Shown: positions 21,202 to 34,470, counted from the stretch's first letter. The stretch: DNA of 61,567 nucleotides from Brachionus koreanus (GCA_016987375.1 PJRA01000183.1:108322-169888), one strand, 5' to 3'. The notes: generated by a model from the letters alone, not told the origin. Translations and numbers: made by a program.

Positions 21202-22727
21202 TTATGTTAAAAAAAACTTAGCTGCGATCATAAAATGATCTGACGAATAAATTTCATTTGGTATAAATAAATTTTTCCCATCATTTTCATTAAATAATTC
21301 ATATTTTTCTAAAAGGTACAATTTATTCGACTCTCTCACTGATTCTTCAAAATTTGATTTTTCGCAATTATCATTCGAATGAAAAAATATAAAATCAACC
21401 GATTTTTTAAAATCATTTACACATGTTGTAATTTCAGGTAATCCAGTTTGATCAAAGTGTGAATAAACTGATTTAAAATTAAAACAATGTGAAATTGAAT
21501 CGGAACCGAAAGAAATGTCAATCATTTTTTGTCGATTTAAGTTGTTTTTATCGAATAACAATCTTAAATTTCTTGAGTCGACTTCATACTTAAATTGAGA
21601 TTGATCAGTCACGCCCAAGCATTTAGGCAAGACGTTTTTACCAATTGGTAAAAAGGTTTTAAAATCAGTCTTCTGACCACTCAAATTTGATCTGTTTAAA
21701 AATTTAAAATTTTCAAGCTTAGCTTTAATTAAGAATTCATAAATTTTTGATTCATTTGAAAAATTAAAGTCTCCGCACAAAATTACTGGGTGATACTCAG
21801 ATATTAATTTGTTTTCCATTAATTTCGACTTCTTGTAAGCGACTCGATCAATGTTAGCAAGCAGCAGCTGTAATTGTGCAATTTTTGTATCACCTCGTTT
21901 CGGATTAAATAACAAATGTGTTGTGGCTACACACAAAATTTTAGGTTCATGCTCAAAAGTCAAGGATGACGAAAATTTCGGTTTGAATTTTAGTAGTAAA
22001 ATGATTCCAACATTTTCTCTAAATAATAAATTGAAGAAATTATTTCTAATTAAATTGAGAAATCTTTACCTGTTTAAGATATCAATTCCAGGCATAAAAA
22101 AATCAACACAAATTTTTTTTTCTAAATCGAAAATATTTTTTCTAAAAGCTATACAACAACCATCAACTTTTAGGTTACTTCGTTTTTTGTAAATACTATG
22201 AAAACCCATAATAGATAATTTTCTTTTAAAAAAATATTTATATTCATTCTCATCCATTTCTTGAAAACAATATATCTAATTTCATAATAATTAAAAAAAG
22301 TAAAAAAAAAAATTAAAATTTGTCATTACATCCGCATTTATGTGCTCAATTTCTTTTAAAAGATTTGCTCTTCGAAATTTCCAATTTAAATAGTTTTGAT
22401 CTAAATTTTCATACAAATAAAAATTCTCATTGAGTAATATTGGAGATAGTAAGTTGTATGAGGCGATTTTAAATTCAATTTTAGAAGTAATATTCTTTTT
22501 GATTATTTCTATTTCAAACTGATTTAGAATTGGCTGCCATTTTCGTGAATCTTGATCTTTTTCCATTTTTTTTTTCGTAAAAGTGGTCAATTTTGTTTCT
22601 ACAAAACTTTTGCGATAATCATAGTTATTTTTGAAAAACTCTTTTTGATCTAGCCCAAAATAGAATAATACATATCAAATCAAATCAAATTACCTAAAAA
22701 ATTTTCACTTCCAGCTCCATTTTGCAT
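21202..22727 (-). CDS. ANGEL: Angel-type CCR4/EEP-family nuclease (4 exons)
   Basis: This belongs to the exonuclease-endonuclease-phosphatase family, Angel branch, related to CCR4-type deadenylases; Angel proteins act on RNA 3' ends. Exons 22694-22727, 22330-22649, 22070-22275 and 22018-21202 join in phase to 458 residues. Family signatures in order: FKIASYNLLSP; ADIYCFQEMDENEY (catalytic Glu); KVDGCCIAFRK; VDFFMPGIDILNR-ENVGIILLL; TTHLLFNPKRGDTKIAQLQL; HPVILCGDFNFSNESKIYEF (metal-binding GDFN); VDFIFFHS; and terminal SDHFMIAAKF with the catalytic His. Introns are short (about 42-54 bp). Exon 1 encodes only 11 residues. I cannot separate ANGEL1 from ANGEL2. Confidence 0.88.
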
Positions 22728-23244
22728 TTTTGAACTGCTCTGATTCAATATTTTATTGAACACAGAAAAAAAATTTATGTTTAATGCTTTTGAATTTTAT
22801 TTTATTTTTTAAAATAAATTAAGAAATTTATTTTGAAAGAATTAATTTTTTTAAAATATGGAATTTTATAGCTTAAAATAAACTAATAATGATATACAGA
22901 ATAAAAATTTGTCTTATTTTTTTTTTAAATATTAAAAATAGTGCTCTCAATTGTAAATTTTTAAAATAAAAACCTATTATTTTTTCAGTCAAAAATTTAT
23001 GTTGTTTGTTATTTTCAAGCTAATTAAATTAATTTCTATTTAAAAAACAGTATTGAAAGGCAGAGTAGACCATTCTGTTAGAAATGAGCCGGCAGTGAAA
23101 GATGCAAATCTTATTATAAAAAAAATTCTAACAATAAAATGATGATAAATATATTCTAATGAAAAATGATTTGTTCCTTTTCGCTCATCTCCATTAAAAG
23201 CAGAATTTTGAGCAGCGGTCGCGATCAGAGACAGAGGTTATTGC

Positions 23245-23305
23245 AAGGGTTTTAAACAAGCACTCTTTAATACAAAGATATTTTTTACCGTCTCAATAAT
23301 GATTT
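23245..23305 (-). mobile_element. Possible degenerate third SINE copy
   Basis: The plus strand here (GGGTTTTAAACAAGCACTCT, AATACAAAGATATTTTTT, CGTCTCA) follows the order of SINE copy A read on the plus strand (GGGGTTTAAACATGCGCCCC, TATTGCAGAGACATTTT, CCCTCA). Only about 60 bp align by eye, with many changes and no box A, so this is tentative. Confidence 0.35.
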
Positions 23306-23606
23306 GAATATCTTTTACCAAATAATTTTTTTTACAAGGAAGCTTAATTGAATTCTTCCAAATTATCAAAAATCTTTCAAAAACATATAAATTTAAATGT
23401 ATTTACTCAAAAAATAATTTATAATAAATTATTATAAATTTTTTTAGAGGAAAAAATTTTTTATTGTTATTGTTATTGTTAAATTGATCAAGAATTTAAT
23501 GAGTTTATAATGAGTTTACTGAGATGCTAGCAATTAACAAAAAAGTTGAATTGATTCCAACACTTCATTTAATTTATTTTTGATTTTTAATCGCAAAAGA
23601 AAATAT

Positions 23607-23781
23607 ACTTACTTAAGATCGTATTTTTTGATATTTCATCTAGTAGGTTAAATTTTGATAAAGGATTTTTTAAAAGGCGTATCGCAATATTTTTGTCTTT
23701 TTTTAAGTATGATAAAAACTTAGAAAACTTCAGAACACATAATTGTGTAATATGAAATAAAAACTTTATTTGTAGATCCAT
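23607..23781 (-). other. Candidate first exon of unknown gene
   Basis: Minus-strand ATG at 23781 opens MDLQIKFLFHITQLCVLKFS..., and the frame runs into a consensus donor (ATCTTAA|GTAAGT near 23,607). The residues show a mixed charged and hydrophobic pattern but no domain I know. I could not find a convincing downstream exon. It may be spurious. Confidence 0.25.
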
Positions 23782-23920
23782 TCTAGTTTAAAATAAAATT
23801 ATTAAATTTAACTATAGCATTACAAATTAATTTTAATAGAAATTTGATTATTAATTGTTTTATCATAATACAATTTTCATCAAAGAGTCTTTCAGATGAT
23901 ATAATGCTAAAATTTTTTTT

Positions 23921-24187
23921 TCAAAAAATCATGTTCAAATAGTTATCAAAATAGTTAATTTTATTTTCAGTTTGAATGATATGTTTAAATACACTAGCAG
24001 TAGTAAGTTGATCTGCAACTCGGAAAAAATACCTGAACAGAGCTATAGCAGTCGCTTCTTTTTTCAAAAACCATGCATCTAGTTTCGACTTAAAGATATT
24101 CAACTTTTTTGCGCTAACAACCTCTTCCGGTAAACCATTCCATATAATTACAACTCTATTTGGGAAAAATGGAAACGCGAGAAACAA
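23921..24187 (-). mobile_element. 5'-truncated LINE (CR1/jockey-like) C-terminus and 3' end
   Basis: The minus strand reads FPFFPNRVVIIWNGLPEEVV, SAKKLNIFKSKLDAWFLKKE, ending ...RVADQLTTASV. The pattern 'FF-NRVV-WN-LP--VV-A-S---FK--LD' is the C-terminal signature of CR1/jockey-clade ORF2 proteins. Only this end is present, consistent with 5' truncation on insertion. The frame is still open, so it is younger than the other LINE relics. Confidence 0.8.
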
Positions 24188-26741
24188 ATTTTTTTAATTA
24201 AGAACAAATCTAAAAAGAAGGAGACTCAGATTAATTCAGATGAAATTACCCAAAGCTTGAAAAAGGTTTATTGAAATATTGATTTAAATTATAAGGAATA
24301 ACCAAAATTACAACATGACATAATTTTTGGTTTAAATGGATTTTTTTGAATGCCTTCGAACTGGATTAGATAGGTATTAAGAACTGAGGCTTATAATTAT
24401 TTTGCAATTTTTCAAATAGAATTTACGTTGTTCAAAAAACTTTATTTCAAAATCTGCTCCTTTATAGCTAGATGGTATCAAGTCTAGTTTTCTTTTTCAA
24501 TCTTATGCTATTAATTTCTTAATAAACTCTAATACCAAATAATTAAAAATTGAAACGATTTTGTCAGATTCTTTTTGGCTTTATTAATGATTTGACTCCT
24601 CAAAAAATTATTTTAAGTTTAAAAAAATATGATTTAAATTCTCAATTAATAAGTCATAATTTTTTAAAATATCATTTTTTTCAGAAAAATTGTTTAGAGA
24701 CCTTAAATTGTAATTTTAAAAGATAGAAAAGATTTTTAGGCTTAATTTAAACTTGATTCCAAATTTTCACTTTTCATTTCTTTCTTAACTGCTATTAGAT
24801 TATTCTATATGAAATAGACACAAAAATACTCAGTTATATTATAAAAAAAAAAAACCTATTCATTTTTATGAAGTAAGAGTTTCATTGTCAAAGTTTCAAA
24901 AAATCGTTTTTTATTTTGATTTATTTGAAAAATATTATAATTCAAAGAAAATATTGATTTTCTTAAAAATTTAAAGCATAATCAATTATGAAAAGATTTT
25001 TTCTTTTGTCAAAAATAATCAGTTATAAAGAAATTATAAAATAAAATAATAATATTTATTAGGTTTACTAAATCAGAATTTTGTTTTGTTTTGACAGAAA
25101 GATTTGAAAAGGAGATACAAGTATTGAAAAATAATTTTATTTAAATAAGAAAAGAAAACAATATTCAATGGCACTTGATTTTTTTATGCATTCTACTTTA
25201 AGTTAAATAGGAAAAGCCTTCTTTCACTGACTGCTGATTTTATGAAATTAATTTTAAAAGCGATCTGGTCCGAATTAACGCTTCCGTTGCCGAATGAATT
25301 TGAATTTTATTCCTATTTTTTTTTTTAAAAAAAAATTTATTTAAAATCAATTGAATAAAGAAATATATCTAAATTTTTTAAGTAAAATTATAGAAATAAA
25401 TTAATTCCTGATTTGATTTTTTAGGATATCATTTTTTAAATATGAAAATTCAAATAAGCAAACAATAATTCTGAAATTCAAAATATTTTTTTTTCTTTAC
25501 TCTATTTTAGAATATTTTGAAAAACAATGCCCAAAAGTTCTTTAAATTTAGAATCATATAAAAAAATATTTAAATTTTAGCTTAAATGGATTTCTTAAAG
25601 AATTTTAAATCGCCATGGTTTTATTTATCGTATTAAAAATAAGCTTCAGGATTGTAGAATTAACTTTTGGAATTTTATTTTGATATTATATGGTTACAAT
25701 TTATAATTTTTTCTTAATTTAAAAATTCACCAATCCTTTTAAGATATTTAAATTAAATTTTTATATCAACAAATATGACTAACGACGGCTCAATAACAAC
25801 CATAAACAGAATTCATACTAATTTTTAAAGAATCAAATTGATTTATTCAAATTTAGGTTCAAATTTTTAGAAATTATTATTGAAGGCATAAATAAAAGCG
25901 TTTGTGAGGCATATATCATAAAATTAGTTTCTTCACTATACTACATATTTTGTTTTTCGTATTACCTTTTCTTATAAAGAAGTTGAAATTTCTTTATGTC
26001 TTATCAAAGACTTAAGAATATTTAAAGCAAATGTGTGTGCTAAATGTTTTAAAATACCTGTTAATTTATATCGATTATAATTAATAGAATTTTAATAGAA
26101 AGAAAAGATATAAGATTTTTTTATTAAATCATTTCCTCTTGAGAATTTTTCTTTAATTTTTTTTCTTTTACAAATTATATAATCTTGATTATTTTCATTT
26201 GATTTAATCTTAGATATTTTAATTGCTAATTCTTTGTATGTTTATTTTTAGTTTCTTTTTTTAATTATATAATTTACTTGCAGAGTTTTAACAGTTTACT
26301 TATAAAAACCCATTTATTTAGCTATTTGTTTTTAATTCGGCAGCAATTTAATTTCTCGATAATTGTTTTAAACGATGTTTTCCTATAGCAAAGATCTAGT
26401 TGTAGTAGCATTTAGACAAATAAATATATTTCATTAATTAATTTTATTACCTAGGAAAAACTAAAGTTGCTTATTTCATAAATTTAAAATAATTTCTTTT
26501 TTAAAATTTCTCTAGTGGAAAAATCTTTTTTTTTCAATATCTTCTTATTTTTTAAATTTTGTTATTCAAATTAAAATTGAATGTAAATAATATATTATCA
26601 ATCAATCGGTTAATTGTGAAATCAAGCATATTTATGTGAGTTTAACTTAATTTGACTTTAAAATTTTGAAAAATAATAATTAAATATTGGATAAGCTTTG
26701 AGTAAAATAAATATCTAGCCATTTCGCTTATTATTTTTTAT

Positions 26742-26931
26742 TTAGAAAATAACCAATAAATTTAGGAAAAAATTTAAAGTATCATTATGAAAATTTATTA
26801 AGGAAAAATTCATAGAAAAATTTTTCAACTCATATTTTTCAAGAAAAAAATCCATAAAATCATAATTTATCGATTTTTGCTGAATGCTCAGCTTGAATAA
26901 TATTTCTTGGAATAATGTCAATTCTCGCTGT
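26742..26931 (-). other. Candidate terminal exon of unknown gene
   Basis: On the minus strand an AG acceptor (CTTTGTTAG) precedes a 60-codon open frame (KQRELTLFQEILFKLSIQQK..., ending FFLNLLVIF and a stop). Codon use is plausible in the first half and A/T-dominated in the second. No upstream partner exon was found between 27 and 28.5 kb. Confidence 0.2.
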
Positions 26932-28495
26932 TTTACTAACAAAGAATTATTTTCATAAATATAAACGCTATTAATAAATTAATTTACTATCTTTTTTGAC
27001 ATGATGAACATATTTATCAGGGAGTTTTTTTTTTAATCAAGACAGCAAAAAGATAAAGGTCAAATAAGTTTTATTCAAGTTAAAATTTTAATTTATTTGA
27101 AAAAAAAATAAAAAATCCTTATACTAATAAAATTTTATATATACCGAATATATTAGTTTAACTAATAAAGCTAATATTTTTATCAGCTAAAACTTAGTAT
27201 GTCTTTTTTACTAAATGATGATAAGATCATAAAAATTTTAAAAATTCTTTATTTTTTTTACACAGATATGATAACAAGGACTTTTAATTTTAAATTTCTA
27301 ATTTATAAATATAAAGGATCGACAAAAGATCGATACATATACAAATAAGTATTTAAAAGATGCAAGTTCATTATTTCGTTTTAATCAAATATTTTAGAAG
27401 CTGTTTTTGAGACTATTAAATCGATAGTTAAATATTTCTAATAATTGTTGAAAAATTCATCCAAAAGATCAAAATAGAATTTTGGATTTAAATATTGTTT
27501 AAAATATTGATTGCGCATCTACCAGCACAACCTTAATAATGCCTTTTAGGATCTTTAAAGATTAGCTTCCTACAACATAATAATATAATCAGAGAGGAGG
27601 AGAAAAATTATCAGCTTGAATAAAACATTTTTTTTAATTTGCATTTTTTTCGCGTTTACAAATTTTTTACTATTATAAGCATATCAATTTGCTTTATGAA
27701 TTCAGTAATTAATTACAAATTTGTTGTAAAATTAAAATTGTAGATTTTTTTATGAAGCTTTGATTTATTAATTAATATCTAGCTAATTAAGACAATACCC
27801 CATAGTAAACTTTTATCTCAAATATGTCATTTTAATTCATGGAAAAATAGCCGTTTTTAAAACTTCAAACAACAAAATTATTATGAATTTGAAAATATTT
27901 ATTGATTATCTGAATAGAAAATCAATATTTATCGATTTTTGTTTTATAAACAAAGTGATACTCGAGAAAAAAATGATAATTAAAATTTCTATAGCTTAAA
28001 TTAAGTCGAAAAGAATAAATTTAAATGAAACGATAAGTTCTAAAATAGCTAACCATTTTAAAAGATAAAATAATTTGTCAATTTGTGACTAAAGATAGTT
28101 TTTTTTTGTGTTGAACAACAAATTAGCTTTTATTCTATTTGTTACTATTCAAATTTAAATTAATACTCTGTTGGTGATGAAATAAAATAATTTATTAAAA
28201 TTTCAAAAATGACACTCTTGCGAAAATCATTTGTCAGACATTTATTCTTTAATTTTTTCTATTATTATTCACAAAAAATCAATAAATGATTTAGCAATAG
28301 CACTCTTATTTAAATTATGCATATTTCTATTTATTTTAAAATATCTGCTAAACCTTCTGAACCAAAAAAAATTATTGATTTTCTTTGCTTCAATAGAGTT
28401 TTTTTTTTCTATCATTAGATGTTTTTTTGTTAACTATTCAAAGTTAAAATTTTAGATTCTATTATTTACAATTCTTCACCATCAAAAAAAAAAAA

Positions 28496-29921
28496 ATGTA
28501 TTTGAATTATGCAATTATGTTTTTAATCGGGGTATTCTCCTCACTCGATGCTCGTTTATTGAAAAAAAGACAGCATTCATTTATTCTAACCCTTGACGTA
28601 AATCCATTTCATGGAATTGAACCAACTCAGGTACACTCATCAAAAGCTATATCAGAATATCATTTTGCGATCGATTCGCCAATCTTAAATATTACATGTA
28701 CTGTAATGAATCCTTCATACAAATCAAGACTGTCAATTACCAAGGAACAAAAATTTGATGGTTAATTTTTTCTTTTTCACAAATTTATAAACAAATTTAT
28801 TTATTTTTTTGTCGTTTAGATGGCGAATCAAATCCTCCAATAGATATTCTTGCACAAAACGATTATGTTCTCTCTCCAAAATTAGATTCAAATAAATATA
28901 ATATCGAGTTTACACAACCATCTTTAAATTCTTATAGTGTTGTCTTATCAATAAAGAATTTGAAATTAGAGGATAATGGAATTTATACTTGTAAATATAA
29001 TCAGATTGTGAAAAAAATAAACGCCATTATTTACAGTATTTATTTTTTTATAATTTAGAAAATTTAAAAATTTATTCTATTAATATTTAAGAGACACCAA
29101 CTTTATCTCATTTGAGTTTTCCAGTAGCAAAAATTGATAGGCTTAACTTGAATTCAATTGCCTCATTTACATGTCGCGTGACTGATGTTTACCCAAAACC
29201 AAAACTTAAATTTTCGCATCCAACAAAGAATTTTAATGAATCTTTTACAGTTAAAGATATTTCTAATACAAAGCATAGAGAGTATTATCCTTACTCGATT
29301 TCGGCAACTGTTAATTTTACTGTTGATTATACTGACAATAATAAATTTTTGAATTGTACCGTTCAAACTTTCGGTTCAAGTGATATAGAATTAACAAAAT
29401 CTTACCATTTGCAGGTACATGGTACTCAAATAATTGATGATGGATGCGAAGATAATGTGATTGCTAAAAAAGGCGAAAAAAATTATGAGATTAGTTGCAA
29501 GTTTTTTTCTAATCCAAGAGAATACATTGAATGGACAATTGAGAGAATGCAGATTCCTTCTACAACGACTGATCTTCAAATTAATCCTACAAAAAATGAA
29601 AGCCCAGATGGTGAATCTTTTGACGATTTGATTTTTAGAGAAGGCGACGTGAGCGAACAATATTCTGTAATTTTGGAAGAAGAAAATGATGGAATATACA
29701 TCGCAAAATTAAAATTAAGCATAATTCGCGAAGAAGATTTTAGAAATTATAAGTTAAAGATAGGTTCATTAAGCCACACGATTCGCCTTGTTTCAAGCGA
29801 TACCGAACTGGCCAAAAGTATTTTATCAGAGCAAGATGCCTCGCTGGGATTAAGATCTCATTCCAAATTAAATCTTTTGTTCATTAGCTTAGTTTCCTAC
29901 TATCTTATTTGGTGTCGATAG
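28496..29921 (+). CDS. Ig-superfamily surface protein, probably GPI-anchored (3 exons)
   Basis: Exons 28496-28760, 28820-29035 and 29092-29921 join in phase to 436 residues. An N-terminal hydrophobic stretch (YAIMFLIGVFSSLDARLL) is a likely signal peptide. Ig-like domain 1 spans exons 1-2: NITCTV in exon 1 and LEDNGIYTCKYN in exon 2, the D-x-G-x-Y-x-C motif. Domain 2 has FTCRVTDVYPKP and FLNCTVQTFG; a third, less canonical domain starts at GEKNYEISCKF. The chain ends in LLFISLVSYYLIWCR, a hydrophobic tail without cytoplasmic domain, as in GPI-anchored adhesion molecules. Several N-x-S/T sites are present. The closest family is not determined. Introns are 59 and 56 bp. Confidence 0.75.
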
Positions 29922-30974
29922 AATATTCTTTTATTTGGATTAAATGATAAAAAATAATTTAATGACAATTAAAGTTGATCTAATTTATTCATATTCATAT
30001 TTTTTGAAGTGAATCTAATAATGGATTACTGTAATATTGTCATTATTGAATCGGCATTTAAAATTGTAAATAGATTTTGCTTAATAGTTGAATTATTGTA
30101 GAATCGTTATAACTAAATAACCCTAGCTCAAATAAAAATTAGATGTTCATCGAACCGTTTACCTTTTGTTTTATTTTATATTTAATTATAAAAAATTAAT
30201 ATTTTTTTTTAATGTTAGTTATTAATATTTACAACAAAAAATTTAAAAAATAAATGTTTTTTTTTCTCAATATATTTGTAATTTAAATATTAATAGGTTG
30301 ATTTATAATTTCTTTTTTTTTAAAACATACTTTGGCATTTAAATTCAACATTCAATAGATTTATAGTTTTTGATTTTTAATATTTTAATAGCTATAAAAA
30401 TAAATATCTAAAAAAATTTTATTAATCTTAGTTATTCGATCATTGTTCTGTTAAAAATTGATCCAAAAATTGAAAAAATCAAAAAAACTACCCAAAAATT
30501 ATTCCTCAAAATATCAAATTTTATTTGAAAAATTATAAAATTAATAATTATAAGTTTTTCCGTTTTTCTATAATTTGAAGAATAAATCAATAAAAGCTAT
30601 TTAAAACTAAGCAAATGACGAAAATAAGCTCTTGGTCATCAGAACCCGTCTAATCCTATTAGTCTTGTTGCTGCTTAATATGATCTTGTGGTTAGTTAAA
30701 GCTTTTACCACCTGTACGTATAAATCCTGGAAGATAAGACTTAATCTCTATTAGTTTTGGGAATATATCCAATATTGTAATAATCTAATGAATAATTTCC
30801 ATTATAATTCTTCTTTGTTTTGTTTTAGATTTTCATCATTTTTTTTCAAAAATGAGCGACCGATTTAGTCAAAAAGTTACACTAATTGCTTTTGTTTTCT
30901 ATAACCACAATGTCAACTGCATGTTCAAGAAGCAAGCTTTTAACTTATTTTGCTCGTTTAATACTGATTGCTAT

Positions 30975-31208
30975 CAGAGTTGTTCAAAATTCATAAAGTC
31001 AAGTCAAGTCATTTGACTTGACTTTTAAAAGACTTTAAAACAACTTTTTTTTGAGTTTTCTACAAGATAAAACTTTAAAAAAAAAGAAAAAAAAATTATT
31101 AATTTTATCGAATAATTAAAATCTTATTAATAAAAATGTAATTAATACTGACTATTTTTTGAAAAAAAAAATTTAAAGTCAAGTCAAAAGACTTTTTTTT
31201 GTACAAGT
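30975..31208. mobile_element. MITE-like element rich in AAGTC repeats
   Basis: Flanked by 11-bp direct repeats CTGATTGCTAT (30964-30974 and 31209-31219), a plausible target duplication. Inside, AAGTCAAGTCAAGTCATTTG and its complement form a hairpin near the left end, and AAAGTCAAGTCAAAAGACTT lies near the right end. A similar AAGTC-rich stretch occurs at 59,405-59,482. There is no coding capacity. Confidence 0.6.
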
Positions 31209-32628
31209 CTGATTGCTATTTCATTTTACTTGTACTTTTTCGATAGTTTTTAGTTTATTTAAATGTGTTTGAGACACGATTTCTATTAAATTGTTAACTA
31301 AAAAAAAATTTTAACTGAGAAATAACTAAGGTCTCATTTCAAAATAAAAAGAGGCTATAAAATTAATTCAATTGATTCAGATAAACGTTAATTAGGACTG
31401 GGTAAATTCTAAGTGAAAGTACAATTTAAATTTTTAAAGAATTATTCAAGATTGTTGTTTTTTTATGTTTAAAATTCATTCATCTTATGGAAAAGATATG
31501 TGGCAGTCATGATTAAAAAATCAAAAATTAAGCTTTTATATTCTGATATATTTCGATGAGTTATAATCGGTTAGAATTTAAAAAATCTGACCTTCTACTC
31601 AAAATATCAATACTTTTTTAATTACTTGTTTTAGTTAGATAACTGTATCTTGGGTATTTTTGAAGCTAATTGGGCTTTTTGTATATCAAAATTCTCAGAA
31701 TTGAATACTTTTTGAAATAAAAAAAAATAGGGGTTGTGATTAAAATTTTAAAAAATTCAAATCTAGAAATGTTCTTCATTTAATATGTTTAATTTCAATA
31801 TTCTATACTTTCTCCTAATTTGATTTAGAAGTTTACTAAGTTTGTACAAGTTTAAGTCAATTTGAATAAGTTATAACAGAGTGTCACTAAAATAGAGAAC
31901 TCTATTTTAAAGGCATGTCACTAAATTCGGAGAATTACGTTATATTGCTTAAAATTCAAATACTAATTCTATGTATTGTGTTCAATTTTTTCAATTCTTA
32001 TATTTTTCTTAACTTAAAAAATCTTGAGAAAGTCGAAAAATAGTCAAAAGAGAGGTCAAAAAATTTTCTAATTTTATAAATATATTTTTTTATTTTTTTT
32101 TTAATTATTTTTTACATTAGAATCTGCGTTAATTGAGCAAAAAAAGCAAATAAAAGCATTTAAATAAACAAAAAAATTTATCAGAAGAGAAAGATTTTCC
32201 TAAAAATCTCGATTATGTGATATTATAAATGGATAAACGGTAAAATTTTAGGGTAATTTATTTATAAAAATTATCAATTTATTTAAATTTAAAAATGCTT
32301 TACTCTTCATTTTAAATTAACCTAAAAACAAATATTAGTAAATAAATAAACACAAATTTAAAACCAGAAAATATAAAAAAAGATGCTAAAAAAAAACAGT
32401 TAAAAGTTTTAATTTTTTTAATAATTATTTATAATTTTAAATTTTACACAAAAATTTTAATTTACTTTCTTTGAGATATTTTTAATCATGATTTTCTTAA
32501 AATCTACACTTTTTTTAATAATGTTTATTTTTATGCTCTAAATTTTTATTTTTTCCTATATTTTTGAGAAAAAAATTTCATTTTTTAAGACATTTTTAAT
32601 TTATTAAAACTATTTATTTTTATTTTAG

Positions 32629-32702
32629 AAAATTACGCCCGACACGGCGATTACTCTGTTACTAATGACAAATTTCTGAATTATTCCTACACAAAATATT
32701 AA
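32629..32702 (+). other. Possible orphan terminal exon
   Basis: After a good acceptor (TATTTTAG ending at 32628) a short frame reads NYARHGDYSVTNDKFLNYSY, TKY, stop. The higher-GC wording (GCCCGACACGGCGATTAC) stands out from the surrounding A/T runs. I found no upstream exon; it might be an alternative 3' exon or a relic. Confidence 0.25.
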
Positions 32703-33039
32703 TTAAAAATGGTATTTAAGTTTTGTTGGATTGTCGATAATTTCTAAATTTCGACGTCTCAATTGTCAACTGTTTTTATAAATTTCAAAAAACTTAAGAT
32801 CTTTTATAAATAAATGCATATCTAAAAGTAAATCTAATTAAGAAAATCAATTAGATAATTAAATTAATCAATTCAATTTGGTTAATAATATATTTTAAAA
32901 GGGTGATATAAATTTTTTACACAAATATGTTTTCTTTCTAATTTTTAAATCTCAGAAATAAAAGCTTTTTCAAACAATAATACTCTTCATGTCCCAAACC
33001 TATTTAAAATAATAAGTACAAAAAAATTAATCAAAAACT

Positions 33040-34470
33040 TTAATATACTTTTACAACTCGATCGAGTCCAACTGTTAATAAAAATTTTCTGTTTTCATCA
33101 TAGCTCATAGAAACAATGCTATGTTTGCAATCATAAAATTGAGCTAATGGTGTTTTTCTTGAAAAAAAAAAAAAATTTAGTTATAATAATTTGTATAATT
33201 AATTAGTGGAGATTTTTCAAAATATCAAGTTATCGCCCAGTCTGGCATATAAATTTATGACTTATTTTGATAAACCTTTCTAATTTAATTTACTCTGCGT
33301 TTGTTATTTTTGGTCCACATTCACAACAGATTCTAACTTCAAATTCATGACCTAACATTGGAATTGATACACGACTTTTACTACAATCATCGCAAATTGC
33401 TGCGCCACACCTTCTACAATGATGCTGGCGCTTTCCAACTGTCTTTTGTTCCCACATACCTTTCAGATTCCAAATGAATGGTTTTTTACAATATTCGCAC
33501 GAATCACTTTCATGCCATTGAGGATTTTCTTGACGCTTAGCATCCATATCCCATATAACTATAAAGTTGTCTTCTGAACCACTAACTAACTGATGTGTTT
33601 TGTTCATAAATATAATTGATTGAATCCTGTCACGATGACCTTCCAAATCATATGTGATACCTTTTTTTCCACCTATATCCCAACAAATAACAGTTTTATC
33701 AAACGAACCAGAAAACAAGAACTTTCGATCAACATCCCAAGCTAAGCACGAAATACTTGCTATTTAAAAAAAATAGAAAATTGACTTAAATCTATTGATT
33801 TTAATTACATTCATGTCTATTAAGTGAAGCTATAAATTCACAGCCGCTTTCAGTTAATTTTAGAAATGTTATTTTACCATTATCGTCACCAACAAAACAG
33901 TGTTTTGAACTGGTATCGAAAACTAGGCATGTTGCTACACTATTAATTGAATATGAGCCAACTCTTTGTGCATTTTCAGTTGAGTGAAATGAAAAATACT
34001 TATCCTTTGAGGTGGATAATATCCAATCATGCTCAACTGAATTATACACGTTCGTAATTCTGGCCATATGTGCTTGGTACTGTTTTATCAATGTTATTTT
34101 ATTATAATCCTCACCAACAGCATATTCTAGGATACTTCCATTATCTAGTGCTATAAAAAGTCTTCTTGAATCTGGTTGATGAAACATACATGTTGGAACT
34201 CTATCTGTATAGTGACAGACACTCGGCCAATATTTACCTGTATCTCTTTTCAACCATATGCGTATAGATCTAGAATCAATAAAAAAAAATAGAATCTATT
34301 AAACAAAAAGCTTTATTTTAGAACTTGTCATCATTAATCGAAATGAATCCATCTTCATTCGGCAATATACTTGCACTCAAAACATCTGAATCGATACCAT
34401 CAATTCTATCAATCAGAATTGGTTTTCTATCTCTTAATTCGTTTCTAGGATCGTTTATAAGAGCAGCCAT
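33040..34470 (-). CDS. WDFY2: WD40 + FYVE domain protein WDFY1/WDFY2 (4 exons)
   Basis: A seven-bladed WD40 protein with an embedded FYVE finger, found on PI3P-positive early endosomes in mammals. Exons 34325-34470, 33809-34269, 33294-33759 and 33040-33157 give 396 residues (human WDFY2 400). Landmarks: RKPILIDRIDGIDSDVLSAS; SIRIWLKRDTGKYWPSV; SGSFDKTVICWDIGGKKG; LVSGSEDNFIVIWDMDAKRQ; the FYVE core GKRQHHCRRCGAAICDDCSK, RVSIPMLGHEFEVRICCECG; and a last blade LAQFYDCKHSIVSMSYDENR, TVGLDRVVKVY. Every exon join restores the frame. The last exon is short. Intron 1 uses a weak GTTCTA donor. WDFY1 cannot be separated from WDFY2 by eye. Confidence 0.92.

Larger units (their letters stand above)
22728..28495. 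other. Gene-poor 5.8-kb stretch
   Basis: Mostly A/T homopolymer-rich DNA. Recognisable items are listed separately: a degenerate SINE-like patch at 23.25 kb, a LINE fragment at 24 kb and two weak exon candidates at 23.6 and 26.8 kb. A higher-GC island at about 25,255-25,305 (AGCGATCTGGTCCGAATTAA onward) is unexplained. No complete gene is visible. Confidence 0.4.
29922..33039. other. 3.1-kb gap between convergent genes
   Basis: Low-complexity DNA holding a repeat-flanked element at 30,975-31,208 and a possible lone terminal exon at 32,629. A more balanced segment at 30,640-30,960 has no frame I can interpret. Confidence 0.4.

Noticed and set aside
28231..28455. Hydrophobic plus-strand frame upstream of the Ig gene
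   Set aside because: No ATG at its start, poly-T-driven Phe/Leu/Ile content and no domain; likely chance.
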